DNA of 64,000 bases from Elusimicrobiales bacterium (lineage in GTDB: Bacteria > Elusimicrobiota > Elusimicrobia > Elusimicrobiales > Elusimicrobiaceae), in the NCBI GenBank assembly GCA_041651175.1, contig JBAZJT010000015.1:1-64000 (forward strand), read 5' to 3'. The notes under the pieces are model-generated. The model made no database searches, had not been told where the DNA came from, and worked only from the letters and a program-made list of their open reading frames with translations. Below, in pieces: positions 17,297-26,273 of the stretch. Every line of letters begins with the position of its first letter. The first letter of the stretch is position 1. The position numbers were made by a program, and so were the translations under genes.

Positions 17297-19617
17297 TGTA
17301 TTTCCCTCCCCATGCAGACTGTGGTTATGTTCATGCCGCCGTTGCGGCGGTATCTCATGCTTGAAGACAGTTTCCTCACCAGTTTCAGCCCGGCCCCGCC
17401 TTCTGCGCGGTCGCGCGGGGGTTTATCTGCGCCGGCGCACGCGGATGCCGGATCAAAAGGAGTTCCCGTGTCGGAAACCTCTATGATTATGTCCCCCCCC
17501 GCCAGCTCCACCCGGATGAACACCTCGCCTCTGGCGCCGCCGTAGGCGTATTTTATCCCGTTGGTGGCCAGTTCCTCCGCGACCAGTCTGGCCTCTCCCG
17601 CAGCATCGCCGGAGACCGAGTTGACGCTGAAAAACCCGTCCAGTTCCTCCAGCAGCCGCACGGTTTCCGTCATGTCGTTTTTGAGGACAAGCGACAGAAC
17701 CGCCTTGCTGTCGCCGCCGCGGCGCAGCACCAGCGCCGTCATGTCGTCAAACTGCGGCGCGTTTCCGGCAAAGCCATGCGCCGCCTGGAACATGCGGTTC
17801 AAAATATGCTCCGGGCTGCCGCCGGGGACCTTGCCGGCCAGGGCAAGCAGCCGCTCCTCGCTGAATATCTCGCCGGCCTCGTTCTGGCTTTCGGTGATGC
17901 CGTCGGTGTAAAGGACCAGCGCGTTGCCGTCGTGCATGGCCGCGGCGCCTGTTTTGTATACGGCGCGCTCGTCCAGCCCCAGCGGCTTGCCCGGCGGAAC
18001 CGTCAGGAATTCCACGGTGCTGTCCTTTATAAACAGCGGCGGCGGATGGCCCGCGTTGGAAAATTTCAACTCGCCGGAGCCTGTGTCCAGCGTGGCGCAG
18101 AAAACGGTGGCGAACATCATCATGTCGTTGCCGGGGGCCAGCTCCTCGTTGGCCAGGCGCAGTATTTCGGACGGGTACAGCGTGCGCAGCGCCGCCGCGC
18201 GCAGCGCGGTTTTTGCCGCTGCCATGAAAAGCGCCGCCGGCATGCCCTTGCCGGACACGTCGCCTATGGCGATAAACAGCCGGCTGTCGTCCGGCATGAA
18301 AAAGTCGTAGAAGTCTCCGCCCACGGTTTTTGCCGGCTCCAGCGCCGCCCCCAGCGAGAATCCGGGGCCGCAGGGCGCCTGTTTGGGCAGCAGGCTGGTT
18401 TGTATGGCGCGGGCGATTTCAAGCTCGCTTTCCATTTTCTGGCGGGCGGTGGCCTCGCCTTCCAGCGCGCGGATGTACTGCTGTATGTCCCTGCGCATGT
18501 TCTCAAAGGAGCGCGACAATTCGCCCACTTCGTCCTGAGAGTCATGCGTTTTAAGCGGCGCGTCAAAATTTCCTTTGGCTATTTCAGCCGTCTGCAGCGA
18601 AAGCGTTTTCAGCGGCACCGTCAGGCTGGACGAGATTTTGAACACCGCCGCAAAAAGCAGCAGGAACCCCGCCAGGCCTATGAGCAGCGCGTGCTTTTCC
18701 AGCGCGTTCAGCTTTGCAAACAGCGCGCTTTCCGGCGCGGCTATGGCCAAAGTCCAGCCGTTGGACATCGGCGCGTAATAAACCCATGCAGGGCCGCCGG
18801 GGCCGGAGGCGACGCGCTCCAGTCCTTCCTCTCCGGCCAGCATTTTCGCCGCCAGCGCGGCAATCCGGGAGTCCTTGCGCGCGGCGGCAAGCTCAAAGAC
18901 CGTCTTGCAGCCGGAATGCGTCGTCTCCGCTATTATCACCCCTGTGGACGAGAGCAGAAAGCCGTAATAGCCCGGGTCCGAGGCGGTTATGGCCGCCAGC
19001 TCCGCCGACAGCCACTCAAAAGACACGTCGGAGGTTATCACCCCGGCAAAGGTTTTTTTCCCCGATTTCAGCCCGTAAAACGGCGCGCTGTAGGTGAACA
19101 TCAACGTGTCGCCGCCGCCTTCGTCAAAATACGGCTCGCTCCAGACGGAGCCGTTTTTCAGCCGGGGCTGCGCGTACCAGTCTTTTTCGGTGTACCGGTA
19201 TTTCGGGGGAACGAGCTGCTTGACGGATATTTTTCCGCTGCTGCGGCTGGCGTAGGGCGCGAAATATTTCCGCCCTTCGGAAAAGCCGTAAGGTTCAAAC
19301 GCGGCGGCGGCGCCAAACACGGCGTCGTTGGCGGACACCATGCCGGAGAGGGCGCGCTCCAGATTGTCCTGCGGGAGCTTTGTTTTCTCCAGCAGCCGCG
19401 CAAGCTGGTATGGCGCCGCCTGAACGCCGTACAAAACGCCGTCTATGCGGTTGCGCGCCACGCGCATGTTTATTTTCATGTCGTGGCGCAGATCCGCTAC
19501 CAGTTCCTGCTTGACTATGCGGAACCCGTTCCAGAACGCCGCGGCAAAAACCGCCGCCGCCGCGGCGAAAATAACGGCCCCCATTTTGAGGGCGAGTCTT
19601 TTGCGGATAAATCCCAT
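17293..19617 (-). CDS. Cache-HAMP-SpoIIE phosphatase with C-terminal RsbW-like kinase domain
   Basis: A membrane sensor that probably sets the phosphorylation state of the adjacent STAS protein. From the start at 19617 (774 residues) it has TM1 (about 8-28) and an extracytoplasmic Cache-like sensor domain containing WYAQPRLKNGSVWSEPYFDEG. TM2 lies at about 305-330, followed by HAMP. The PP2C/SpoIIE domain follows with TVGGDFYDFF, IGDVSGKGMPAALFMA, FSNAGHPPPLFI and LVLYTDGITESQN, so the metal-binding Asp residues are present. A HATPase anti-sigma-kinase-like domain (VAEELATNGIKYAYGG) ends the protein. Phosphatase and kinase domains in one chain could run both arms of a switch. An upstream ATG at 19668 lacks support. 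It heads the operon leading into cargo/PorV module 2. Confidence 0.9.
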   Translation of the reverse strand: MGFIRKRLALKMGAVIFAAAAAVFAAAFWNGFRIVKQELVADLRHDMKINMRVARNRIDGVLYGVQAAPYQLARLLEKTKLPQDNLERALSGMVSANDAVFGAAAAFEPYGFSEGRKYFAPYASRSSGKISVKQLVPPKYRYTEKDWYAQPRLKNGSVWSEPYFDEGGGDTLMFTYSAPFYGLKSGKKTFAGVITSDVSFEWLSAELAAITASDPGYYGFLLSSTGVIIAETTHSGCKTVFELAAARKDSRIAALAAKMLAGEEGLERVASGPGGPAWVYYAPMSNGWTLAIAAPESALFAKLNALEKHALLIGLAGFLLLFAAVFKISSSLTVPLKTLSLQTAEIAKGNFDAPLKTHDSQDEVGELSRSFENMRRDIQQYIRALEGEATARQKMESELEIARAIQTSLLPKQAPCGPGFSLGAALEPAKTVGGDFYDFFMPDDSRLFIAIGDVSGKGMPAALFMAAAKTALRAAALRTLYPSEILRLANEELAPGNDMMMFATVFCATLDTGSGELKFSNAGHPPPLFIKDSTVEFLTVPPGKPLGLDERAVYKTGAAAMHDGNALVLYTDGITESQNEAGEIFSEERLLALAGKVPGGSPEHILNRMFQAAHGFAGNAPQFDDMTALVLRRGGDSKAVLSLVLKNDMTETVRLLEELDGFFSVNSVSGDAAGEARLVAEELATNGIKYAYGGARGEVFIRVELAGGDIIIEVSDTGTPFDPASACAGADKPPRDRAEGGAGLKLVRKLSSSMRYRRNGGMNITTVCMGREIQ

Positions 19618-19750
19618 CACGGCATTATGGTAGCAAAAAAAACGCCTGTTTTTGCAGTTGCCCGACAATACCCTGCTCCTTGCTTTTCAAAAGGCGGGGC
19701 GTGTGGAGAGGCCCTTGCGGGAACGGGTATCGCGCTGTATACTGGAAACT

Positions 19751-20563
19751 ATGAAAGCCATCTTTGCCGTTCTGTTTGCCTGTCAATTCCCGGCATGCGG
19801 ATTAGCCTGGAGCGGCGACTTGTCTTCCTTTGAAATCAAGTCTTCCGAGGCTCCTCAGGTCCCGGAGCCTTCCGGCAGCGAAAGCCAGGATGAATACGAG
19901 ACCAGTTCCGCAAAGAGCGGCTGGTCAAAACTGGCCGCCGGAGCGTGGATGATGGGCGGCTCCGGTTCCGCGCTTCTCATAGCATTTCCCGGCTACAGCG
20001 TGCAGGAGGCGGGCGCCAAGAATTGGGCGGCGGCAGTGGCCAAAGGCAGGGACTATGGCGGCGTTGTGACATTGCTGGGGCCCAACAAGCCCGGTTATTC
20101 CAACGATGAACTGAACGCCGCCAACAAAGCGCTGGTGAAAAAAATAAGGGAGCTGAGGCCCTCGGCGATAACCATAGTCGCCCATTCCAGCGGCGGTTTT
20201 GTCGCCAACGAGTTTTTTTCCATGTTCGGCGGGGAGGAGGCAGCAGGCAAGACAGCCTATTACAATCTTGACGGCGCGTTCTGCTCCAGATGCGCGTCCA
20301 TTAAAGAGCGGCATTCCGGTTTCGCTTATAAGTGCGTGAGCGCGCGTCAGGGAAATTTGGTGTCGCCAAATGCGGGGTCTTCAAAACGTTGCGGCAGCGG
20401 CCATTACAAGCTGGTGGACGCGAGTTCCGGCTGCAGCGGCAAATGGTGCCTGCATGCCTGGCTTATCAACCGGCGCGCCGCAAAAATCAACGCCGACCGC
20501 CCGGGCATAGAAACCTATTACCGCGACCCGGATATAAAAGCCTATACGGATTATCTGGACTGA
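19751..20563 (+). CDS. exported alpha/beta-hydrolase-like protein
   Basis: A 270-residue protein with a signal peptide (MKAIFAVLFACQFPACGLAWS). It continues with an acidic Ser/Pro/Glu-rich linker (about 20-55) and then a single domain. The domain has a strand-turn-Ser motif, AITIVAHSSGGFVANEF, in the place of a lipase-type nucleophile elbow (G/H-x-S-x-G). The oxyanion region reads LIAFPGYSVQEAG. Eight or so Cys residues in the C-terminal half (FCSRCAS, KCVSA, SSGCSGKWCLHAW) suggest disulfides in the periplasm or outside. HAW may supply the catalytic His. It is divergent from the phosphatase operon. An esterase or lipase activity is likely but the substrate is unknown. The start at 19751 is chosen because the signal peptide begins there. 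Confidence 0.68.
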   Translation: MKAIFAVLFACQFPACGLAWSGDLSSFEIKSSEAPQVPEPSGSESQDEYETSSAKSGWSKLAAGAWMMGGSGSALLIAFPGYSVQEAGAKNWAAAVAKGRDYGGVVTLLGPNKPGYSNDELNAANKALVKKIRELRPSAITIVAHSSGGFVANEFFSMFGGEEAAGKTAYYNLDGAFCSRCASIKERHSGFAYKCVSARQGNLVSPNAGSSKRCGSGHYKLVDASSGCSGKWCLHAWLINRRAAKINADRPGIETYYRDPDIKAYTDYLD

Positions 20564-20625
20564 CAGGGCGGCGGCTTGCCGTTGCGGAGTGCTGCTTGAG
20601 TCCGGTGAAATAACAACCGCCGCGC

Positions 20626-22086
20626 CTATTGCCTGCCGGACTCGTGAACCTGGATCTTTTTGCGCAGCGCCAGCAGGCCGAACGGCGTTATCAGCGCCAT
20701 GGCCCCCACCATAAGCCACAACATTTCCGAGTTGCGCGGGCCTGTCGCGGGGCAGTATTTCGCCAGCATCGCGCCGCTCATCATTCCCACAAAGAATTTC
20801 GCTGCAAAAAACGGCAGCGTGGACAGCGCCATATACGACGCCTCCTGCCCCTTGGGCGCTATGGCGGCGGTATACTCGTAAAGCCTGGGCGACCAGAACG
20901 CTTCGCCTATGGAATAAACCACCATCGCCAGCGGAATGGCTATATAGAGCGGGTTGACAATATCCCCCGGCATGTTTAGCCATGTTTTCGCTATAAGATG
21001 GCCCAGCCAGCCCTGCGCCGCCGCGTGGAACCATTCCGGCGGCATGGCCATGAAAAACACCGACAGCGCCGATATGAGGCTGCCGAATATCACCATTTTA
21101 TAGGCGGCGATTTTCTGCGTCAGCGCGCCCACTATCGGCACCAGGATGATGACGCATACCGGGTTTATCACCCAGAACAATCTGCCCACCGGCGCGCCGT
21201 CGCCAAGCTCCCGCAGGCAGTATTTCGGGAAGGTGTAGCACAGGTGGTAGTATATCAGCTTGACCCCCACCACCAGCGACAGGAACACCAGGAATTTATG
21301 GAAAGCCGGCTGTTTCCACACATCCGCCAGTATTCTGAAAGTGTTCGCCGCCGCCGCGCGCGCCCTGCCCGCCAGCGCGGAGGCCGCGTCCTGCTCCTGC
21401 GGCCGTTCTGTTTCCGGCGGGGCGATGACCACGCCCTCGTCTGTTGCCTCCACGCCGTTTCTAAGGAAAAACAGTATCAGCATGGCCGGAATGGTTACCA
21501 CCGCTGCCCATAAAAATATCATGCGGTACGCGCTCATGGGAATATTCAGCACCGGCATGATGTAGACGCCATGCTCGCCGATTCTGCCGCGGATGAAATC
21601 CAGCATCCAGCCCGCTATGGCAAAGCCCAGGTTCATAATCGCGTAGTAAAGCGAGAACGCTATTGACCGCTGCGGCGTGCTGGAAAACCGCCTTACCGCC
21701 GCGTTCATCACCGGCGAGGTCATGGACAACCCCACCGCCATCAGGAACAGCCCGAAGGGAATGACCAGCCATTTCACCGTTACAAAAGCCAGCAGGAATC
21801 GGCAGGCCAGGCAAATGCCGAAACCTATCATGAAGGTGCTGCGTATGCCGATGGCGTCCGCGAAAGAGCCCGACAGCATCAGCGAAACCGACATCACCGT
21901 TGACCATATCGCTATCATGGAGCCGGCTTTCACATCGCTCATTCCCAGGTCGGCGGACAGCCACAGCACCAGCGTGGAGTTCATCACCCCGTAGGCGACT
22001 ATTTCCAGCATATACGCGGCGTAGGTGGCCCACAGCTCGCGCGGGGCGGTTTTGAGGACGGTGAACTTTTCAATGAATTTGCGCAT
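20626..22086 (-). CDS. MFS transporter, POT-like peptide carrier
   Basis: A 486-residue major facilitator with about 12 hydrophobic segments and the MFS loop GSFADAIGIRSTFMIG between TM2 and TM3. It is divergent, but its neighbours (an OPT oligopeptide transporter and an M20 peptidase) point to proton-coupled uptake or export of di/tripeptides or amino acids. The central loop (about 220-255) is charged and poorly conserved. It overlaps the end of the OPT gene by 17 bp, so the three genes form one operon. The substrate is inferred from context only. Confidence 0.8.
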   Translation of the reverse strand: MRKFIEKFTVLKTAPRELWATYAAYMLEIVAYGVMNSTLVLWLSADLGMSDVKAGSMIAIWSTVMSVSLMLSGSFADAIGIRSTFMIGFGICLACRFLLAFVTVKWLVIPFGLFLMAVGLSMTSPVMNAAVRRFSSTPQRSIAFSLYYAIMNLGFAIAGWMLDFIRGRIGEHGVYIMPVLNIPMSAYRMIFLWAAVVTIPAMLILFFLRNGVEATDEGVVIAPPETERPQEQDAASALAGRARAAAANTFRILADVWKQPAFHKFLVFLSLVVGVKLIYYHLCYTFPKYCLRELGDGAPVGRLFWVINPVCVIILVPIVGALTQKIAAYKMVIFGSLISALSVFFMAMPPEWFHAAAQGWLGHLIAKTWLNMPGDIVNPLYIAIPLAMVVYSIGEAFWSPRLYEYTAAIAPKGQEASYMALSTLPFFAAKFFVGMMSGAMLAKYCPATGPRNSEMLWLMVGAMALITPFGLLALRKKIQVHESGRQ

Positions 22087-24214
22087 GTTTTGGTTTCCTG
22101 CTTATCGCGAAGCGGTAGATTGCTATCACTATCAGCGCGTACAGCGCGGTTGAAAGCGCGTCTTCAAACAGGCTTGCGCTTGCGGTGCGCAGCCTTACCG
22201 CCCTATCCAGCCCAAGCACTGTTATGCCCGCGATGGCGATTCCCATCAGCGCGTCGCCCGCGATAAGGCCGGAGCAGTAGAGCGAGCCGGGGTCGTCCTC
22301 GCCAATCGGCGCGTCCGAACTGTGTTTTTTTGAGACGAACCAGGCAACGGCGCCGCCGACCAGTATCATCGGCCAGTTGGTTATCGGCAGATACATCCCG
22401 ATGGCAAAGGCCAGCGCGGATACGTCGCAGAGCTCGCATACAAGGCCTATTCCCGCGCCCAGCGCCAGCAGCGTCCACGGCAAACCGCCGCCGGTGGCGC
22501 CCTCCACCAGCTTGGCCATAAGCTGCGCCTGAGGCGCTTCCAGCGCGCGCGGATGCAGCGCGTCAACCGCGCCGAAGCCGCAGGCCTTATAAAGGATAAT
22601 CAATATAAAGCCGGATAACACCGCCGAGGCCGCCGTGCTCATAATCTGGGCCAGTTGCACTTTCCATGGTGTCGCGCCGATAAGCGCGGCGCATTTTAAA
22701 TCCTGCGACAGGTCGCCGGAGAGCGATATCGCTATGCACACCGCCGCCCCGCCGGTGATGGCCGCGATTTTTACGGTTTGCGACGGGTGGCCTATCGCGA
22801 TGAAAAGCAGCGTCATCGCCAGCAGCGCGGTGATTGTCATGCCGGAGACGGGCTGATTCGTCGTTCCTATAAGCCCCACCATCCGCGCGCTGACCGCCAC
22901 GAAAAACATGCTGACCACCACGATAATCACCGCCTCCCAAAATCCCAGGTGAAAGGGCGGATACAGCCACAGGAAAACGAAAGTGGCCGCTATTCCCGCG
23001 CCGACCAGCGGCATGGGAATGTCATGCTCTGTGCGTTTTGCCGCGCAGGACTGGGCCGACTTAAGCGCGGCGAAATGAAACACCGCCCAGCCTATCCCCG
23101 CGCCGATTACGCCATAGAGCAGAAACTTCGCTATGCCGCCAACCCAGGATTCCGCCCCGACGCCGAATACGAAGCCTCCCGCCAGAAAGCCCAGTATCGC
23201 GCCGCCTATGGCGATGCTGTTATGCTCCGGGTCGCGCGCGACGGGCTGTTCCGTCTGCGCGTCCGCAGCCTGCTTGCCGCCGCGCAGCGCGCACACGCCG
23301 TGGGTGAAAGAGGAAATTATATCCGGCATGGAGCGCAGCACGCCGATTAGTCCGCCGAAGGCCACCCCCCCCGCCCCGATATAGCGGAGATAGTTTAGCC
23401 GCAGGTCGTCTGTTACCATCGTGTCTATCGGCACGGTTCCGGGGGCGACGATGTTGTGCCCGCCGAAGGCGTGAATCAGCGGTATTATCACCCAGTAGCC
23501 GATAATGCCGCCCGCAAACATCACAGCCGAGATTCTCAATCCCACCAGATAGCCTATGCCCGCGAAAAGCGGCGACACCTCGTAGCCGAACCCCGCCTGA
23601 TGCAGTTTCGGAAAAGTCCACATGATTACGTCTTTGAACAGACAGAAAGCCGACATCGCGAATTTGAAAAGCCCGCCGGTAAGCATTCCGGCGAAAACCG
23701 GCATGGCGCTGGCGCCGCCGGCGTCGCCGGCAATAAGCACCTTGGCGCAGGCGCTGCCTTCGGGGAACGGCAGCTTTTTATGCTCTTTTACCACAAGCGA
23801 CTGGCGCAGCGGTATCATCATCAGCAGCCCCAACAGCCCGCCCGCCATGCCCAGCAGAAAGACGTTTTTGTTGGAAATCTCGCCGCCCAGGAAAATAATC
23901 GCCACGACGGTGAAAATCACCCCCGCCGCAAGCGACTCGCCGGTGGAGGCGAAAGCGTGGACAATGTTGTTTTCCAGAATGGTGCCGGTTCTGCCCAGCA
24001 GCCTGGGCAGTATCATGCGCAGCGTCGCCATGGAGATAATCGCCGACGGTATGGACGCCGAAACCGTCATCCCGATTTTAAGCCCCAGGTAGGCGTTGGC
24101 CGCGTTGAACACAACCGACAGCACAAGCCCCAGCAGCACCGCCTGAAGGGTGAATTCCGCCGCGGTTTTTTCAGGCGGAATGTAGGGGCGCAGTTCGTCT
24201 TTATGCGTTGTCAT
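22070..24214 (-). CDS. OPT-family oligopeptide transporter
   Basis: A 714-residue polytopic protein of the OPT superfamily (prokaryotic peptide/metallophore branch). Diagnostic stretches include the N-terminal RPYIPPEKTAAEFTLQAVLLG, NAYLGLKIGMTVSASIPSAI and TNQPVSGMTITALL, the last close to the family NPVSG motif. About 14 to 16 transmembrane segments are visible. It takes up oligopeptides using the proton gradient. Its start overlaps the M20 peptidase stop by 4 bp and its end overlaps the MFS gene. The order peptidase-OPT-MFS makes a peptide scavenging unit. Confidence 0.94.
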   Translation of the reverse strand: MTTHKDELRPYIPPEKTAAEFTLQAVLLGLVLSVVFNAANAYLGLKIGMTVSASIPSAIISMATLRMILPRLLGRTGTILENNIVHAFASTGESLAAGVIFTVVAIIFLGGEISNKNVFLLGMAGGLLGLLMMIPLRQSLVVKEHKKLPFPEGSACAKVLIAGDAGGASAMPVFAGMLTGGLFKFAMSAFCLFKDVIMWTFPKLHQAGFGYEVSPLFAGIGYLVGLRISAVMFAGGIIGYWVIIPLIHAFGGHNIVAPGTVPIDTMVTDDLRLNYLRYIGAGGVAFGGLIGVLRSMPDIISSFTHGVCALRGGKQAADAQTEQPVARDPEHNSIAIGGAILGFLAGGFVFGVGAESWVGGIAKFLLYGVIGAGIGWAVFHFAALKSAQSCAAKRTEHDIPMPLVGAGIAATFVFLWLYPPFHLGFWEAVIIVVVSMFFVAVSARMVGLIGTTNQPVSGMTITALLAMTLLFIAIGHPSQTVKIAAITGGAAVCIAISLSGDLSQDLKCAALIGATPWKVQLAQIMSTAASAVLSGFILIILYKACGFGAVDALHPRALEAPQAQLMAKLVEGATGGGLPWTLLALGAGIGLVCELCDVSALAFAIGMYLPITNWPMILVGGAVAWFVSKKHSSDAPIGEDDPGSLYCSGLIAGDALMGIAIAGITVLGLDRAVRLRTASASLFEDALSTALYALIVIAIYRFAISRKPKHAQIH

Positions 24215-25365
24215 TCGGCCATGCGGGCAATCGCTCCCAGCGTTATCTCCGCGCAGCTGAAAAAGTCGTCAAGGCCGAGGTATTCGGCTGTCGTGTGCGG
24301 CTCCCACATCCCGCAGCCCAGATTGGGCGTTATTATGCCGTGCGCGGCGAATATGTTGGCGTCGCTTCCCCCGCCGCCCGGTTTCTGCTCCAGCTTTATC
24401 CCAATGGCTTTGGCGGATGCCGTCAGCGCGGCCAAAACCTTCGCCTGCGGCGGGATTTTCATGGCGGGATAGGTGTTGGTGTTGGCGCATTCTATCCGCG
24501 CGCGGACGGTTTTGCCGTCCAGTTTTATGGCGGAGCGTTTCGCCGCCGTCTCAAGCGCGGCTTTCATATGCGCGGTCTGGCGGCGCAGCTTGGCGGGGTT
24601 ATGGCTGCGCGCCTCGGCCCTCATGGTTACGAGCGGGGTGATGATATTTGTCGCGCTTCCGCCGGAGATTACGCCCACGTTGGCGGTGGTTTCAAAATCA
24701 ATGCGCCCGAGCTTCATTCGGGAGACCGCCTCCGCCGCAACGCGCACCGCCGAGATGCCGCGCTCCGGGAACATCCCCGCGTGCGCCGCCAGTCCGATGA
24801 CATTGATTTCCATGCGGTCCGCCGCCGGAGCCGTAACCGTAACCTCTTTGGCGGATTCCGAATCCAGCACAATCCCCGTGCGGGATTTAAGCAGCGAAAA
24901 GTCCAGATGTTTGGCGCCCAGCAGCCCCACTTCCTCGCACACCGTGAAAACGATTTCCAGCGGCGGATGCGGCAGCCCGCGCTCTTTCAGAATCCGCAGC
25001 GTTTCCAGAATGACGGCGATGCCGGACTTGCAGTCCGCGCCCAGTATGGTGGTTCCGTCGGAGGTGATGCGGTCGCGCTTTATCTGCGGCTTGATGCCCT
25101 TTCCGGGCGAAACCGTGTCCATGTGCGACGACAAAAGCACAGGCGCCAATCGCGCATCTCCCGGAAATTTGGCGACAAGGTTTCCCGTCTGCGAGCCGGT
25201 TTTGGCAGCCGACCTGTCAAAGGCGGTTTTGCAGCCCAGTTCTTTGAGTATTTTATCCAGCCGCGCGGCGATTTTTCCTTCCTCGCGGGTTTGAGAGTCT
25301 ATCCTGACCAGTTCCACGAAAGCGGACACCATCCGCTTTCTGCTCGCGGTGTCAATAAATGGCAT
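24211..25365 (-). CDS. M20-family metallopeptidase (PepT-like aminotripeptidase)
   Basis: A 384-residue cytoplasmic di-zinc peptidase. It shows the M20 metal and catalytic motifs in order: SSHMDTVSPG (His ligand and catalytic Asp), ILGADCKSGIA (bridging Asp), TVCEEVGLLGA (catalytic Glu followed by a metal-binding Glu), an Asp ligand in VLDSES, and a C-terminal GMWEPHTTAEY (His ligand). The split dimerisation domain lies at about 190-300. There is no signal peptide. It most resembles PepT-like tripeptidases. It is the first gene of the peptidase-OPT-MFS operon and would hydrolyse the imported peptides. Confidence 0.93.
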   Translation of the reverse strand: MPFIDTASRKRMVSAFVELVRIDSQTREEGKIAARLDKILKELGCKTAFDRSAAKTGSQTGNLVAKFPGDARLAPVLLSSHMDTVSPGKGIKPQIKRDRITSDGTTILGADCKSGIAVILETLRILKERGLPHPPLEIVFTVCEEVGLLGAKHLDFSLLKSRTGIVLDSESAKEVTVTAPAADRMEINVIGLAAHAGMFPERGISAVRVAAEAVSRMKLGRIDFETTANVGVISGGSATNIITPLVTMRAEARSHNPAKLRRQTAHMKAALETAAKRSAIKLDGKTVRARIECANTNTYPAMKIPPQAKVLAALTASAKAIGIKLEQKPGGGGSDANIFAAHGIITPNLGCGMWEPHTTAEYLGLDDFFSCAEITLGAIARMAE

Positions 25366-25550
25366 GAGCAGAGTATATCAATAAATCCCCATTCGGTTCG
25401 CTGTTGCCGGTGCGCGGTTCGGGACAAGCGTGCCATCATAGTCAATCCAGAATAGCGTGCCGCATATTCGGTTGAAAGGATATAAAGGGAGAGTCCGGAT
25501 AATCTGCGAAAATCTGTGATCCGTCTGTGGATTATATGCCGCGGTTTTTG
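25366..25550. other. intergenic region between peptidase operon and toxin-antitoxin pair
   Basis: This stretch lies between the divergent peptidase gene and the first toxin-antitoxin pair. No gene is supported. It holds one copy of a CTGTGG-rich dispersed repeat, listed separately. The region immediately after it contains the antitoxin promoter. Confidence 0.6.
25494..25532 (+). repeat. CTGTGG-rich dispersed repeat, copy 1
   Basis: It starts TCCGGATAATCTG and contains AATCTGTGATC and TCTGTGG. The reverse complement of 28171-28209 has the same start and the same spacing of TCTGTG words over about 39 bp, so this is a repeat and not chance similarity. Both copies sit beside toxin-antitoxin loci. 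Confidence 0.7.
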
Positions 25551-25579
25551 TTGCGCGCGGGCGCGGGGCATGGTATAAT
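25551..25579 (+). promoter_or_regulatory. promoter of toxin-antitoxin operon 1
   Basis: A perfect TATAAT -10 box (25574-25579) lies 17 bp after TTGCGC. An AGGAGG ribosome-binding site at 25599-25604 precedes the antitoxin ATG at 25609. Confidence 0.75.
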
Positions 25580-25608
25580 AATGTTGCACTGGTTCAGCAG
25601 GAGGATGT

Positions 25609-25854
25609 ATGCCGACTTCCAAAATGCGGGTTATGACTGTGTTAAACCGCGCAGACTACGCGATGCTGTTCAGCCTTTCAAAACGGCAGCAGAAATCCAT
25701 CAGCCAGGAGATACGCGAATCCATCCTTGAACGGCTTGCGCGCGAGGACGACAGGCGGCTTTACGCCGTCTCGGAAAAACGCTACAAAAGCTATCTCAAG
25801 ACGAAAAAATTCGTTTCCTACCGCAGCCTCAGGGGAAAAGGATGCACGAAGTAG
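25609..25854 (+). CDS. ribbon-helix-helix-like antitoxin
   Basis: An 81-residue protein. The N-terminal half (MRVMTVLNRADYAMLFSLSK) fits a strand followed by helices, as in ribbon-helix-helix DNA-binding antitoxins. The basic C-terminal part would wrap the toxin. It has a consensus promoter and a strong AGGAGG site. It overlaps the RelE-like toxin gene by 13 bp, the normal antitoxin-first order. It should neutralise the toxin and repress its own promoter. The exact antitoxin family is not certain from sequence alone. Confidence 0.8.
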   Translation: MPTSKMRVMTVLNRADYAMLFSLSKRQQKSISQEIRESILERLAREDDRRLYAVSEKRYKSYLKTKKFVSYRSLRGKGCTK

Positions 25855-26102
25855 TTTTCGCCGAAGGCGCGTTCAAAATATATGACAGGCTGCCGCGCAA
25901 TCTTAAAGAGCGGGTCAACCGGGTTATAGAAGAGCGGCTGGAAAAAGAGCCTTTCCTGTACGGCGAGCCGCTGCGGTACGGCTTTATCGGATTTTGGAAA
26001 ATAAGAACCGGCAAGCTGCGGATAATCTATAAGCCGGAAGACACCGGCAGAATCGTAATAACCGATATGGATTTCCGCAAAGAAGTCTACGGACAGCATT
26101 GA
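25842..26102 (+). CDS. RelE/ParE-superfamily toxin
   Basis: An 86-residue compact basic protein with the RelE fold signature: F-x-x-x-A-x-K-x-Y-x-x-L near the start, then GEPLRYGFIGFWKIRTGKLRIIY and a final strand VITDMDFRKEVY. The RTGKLRIIY strand and C-terminal basic and aromatic residues match mRNA-interferase-type RelE proteins. It probably cleaves mRNA on the ribosome when free. A ParE-like gyrase target cannot be excluded. The start overlaps the antitoxin end, with AAAAGG just upstream. Confidence 0.86.
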   Translation: MHEVVFAEGAFKIYDRLPRNLKERVNRVIEERLEKEPFLYGEPLRYGFIGFWKIRTGKLRIIYKPEDTGRIVITDMDFRKEVYGQH

Positions 26103-26197
26103 ACTCCCATCCGGCGCGGGTTCCGCGGATTTTTCCATGTAAAATTCCCTGCCGTTATCCGCGGTCGTTTGTGGAACCCCGGTTCGCGTTTTTTGCG

Positions 26198-26227
26198 TTG
26201 GGCGTCGGAAAAATAGTACAGTATAAC
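26198..26227 (+). promoter_or_regulatory. candidate promoter upstream of bipA
   Basis: TTGGGC and TATAAC are separated by 18 bp, about 47 nt before the chosen bipA start. The hairpin at 26232-26257 would then sit at the very 5' end of the transcript. Confidence 0.4.
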
Positions 26228-26231
26228 CGTT

Positions 26232-26257
26232 ATCCCGCCGCGAAGGCGGGATTTTTT
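26232..26257 (+). terminator. hairpin with T-run between toxin and bipA
   Basis: The arms ATCCCGCC and GGCGGGAT flank a GCGAA loop, and the 3' arm runs straight into a series of six T residues. It has the form of an intrinsic terminator for the toxin-antitoxin transcript. If the promoter just upstream is real, it could instead attenuate bipA. Confidence 0.7.
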
Positions 26258-26273
26258 GCGGGAGCTTCTTGTT

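Noticed and set aside
17776..19833. 685-residue open frame on the plus strand opposite the SpoIIE phosphatase gene
   Set aside because: It is a GC-driven antisense frame rich in Arg, Gly, Ala and His with no motif. The minus-strand frame has clear Cache, HAMP, SpoIIE and HATPase motifs.
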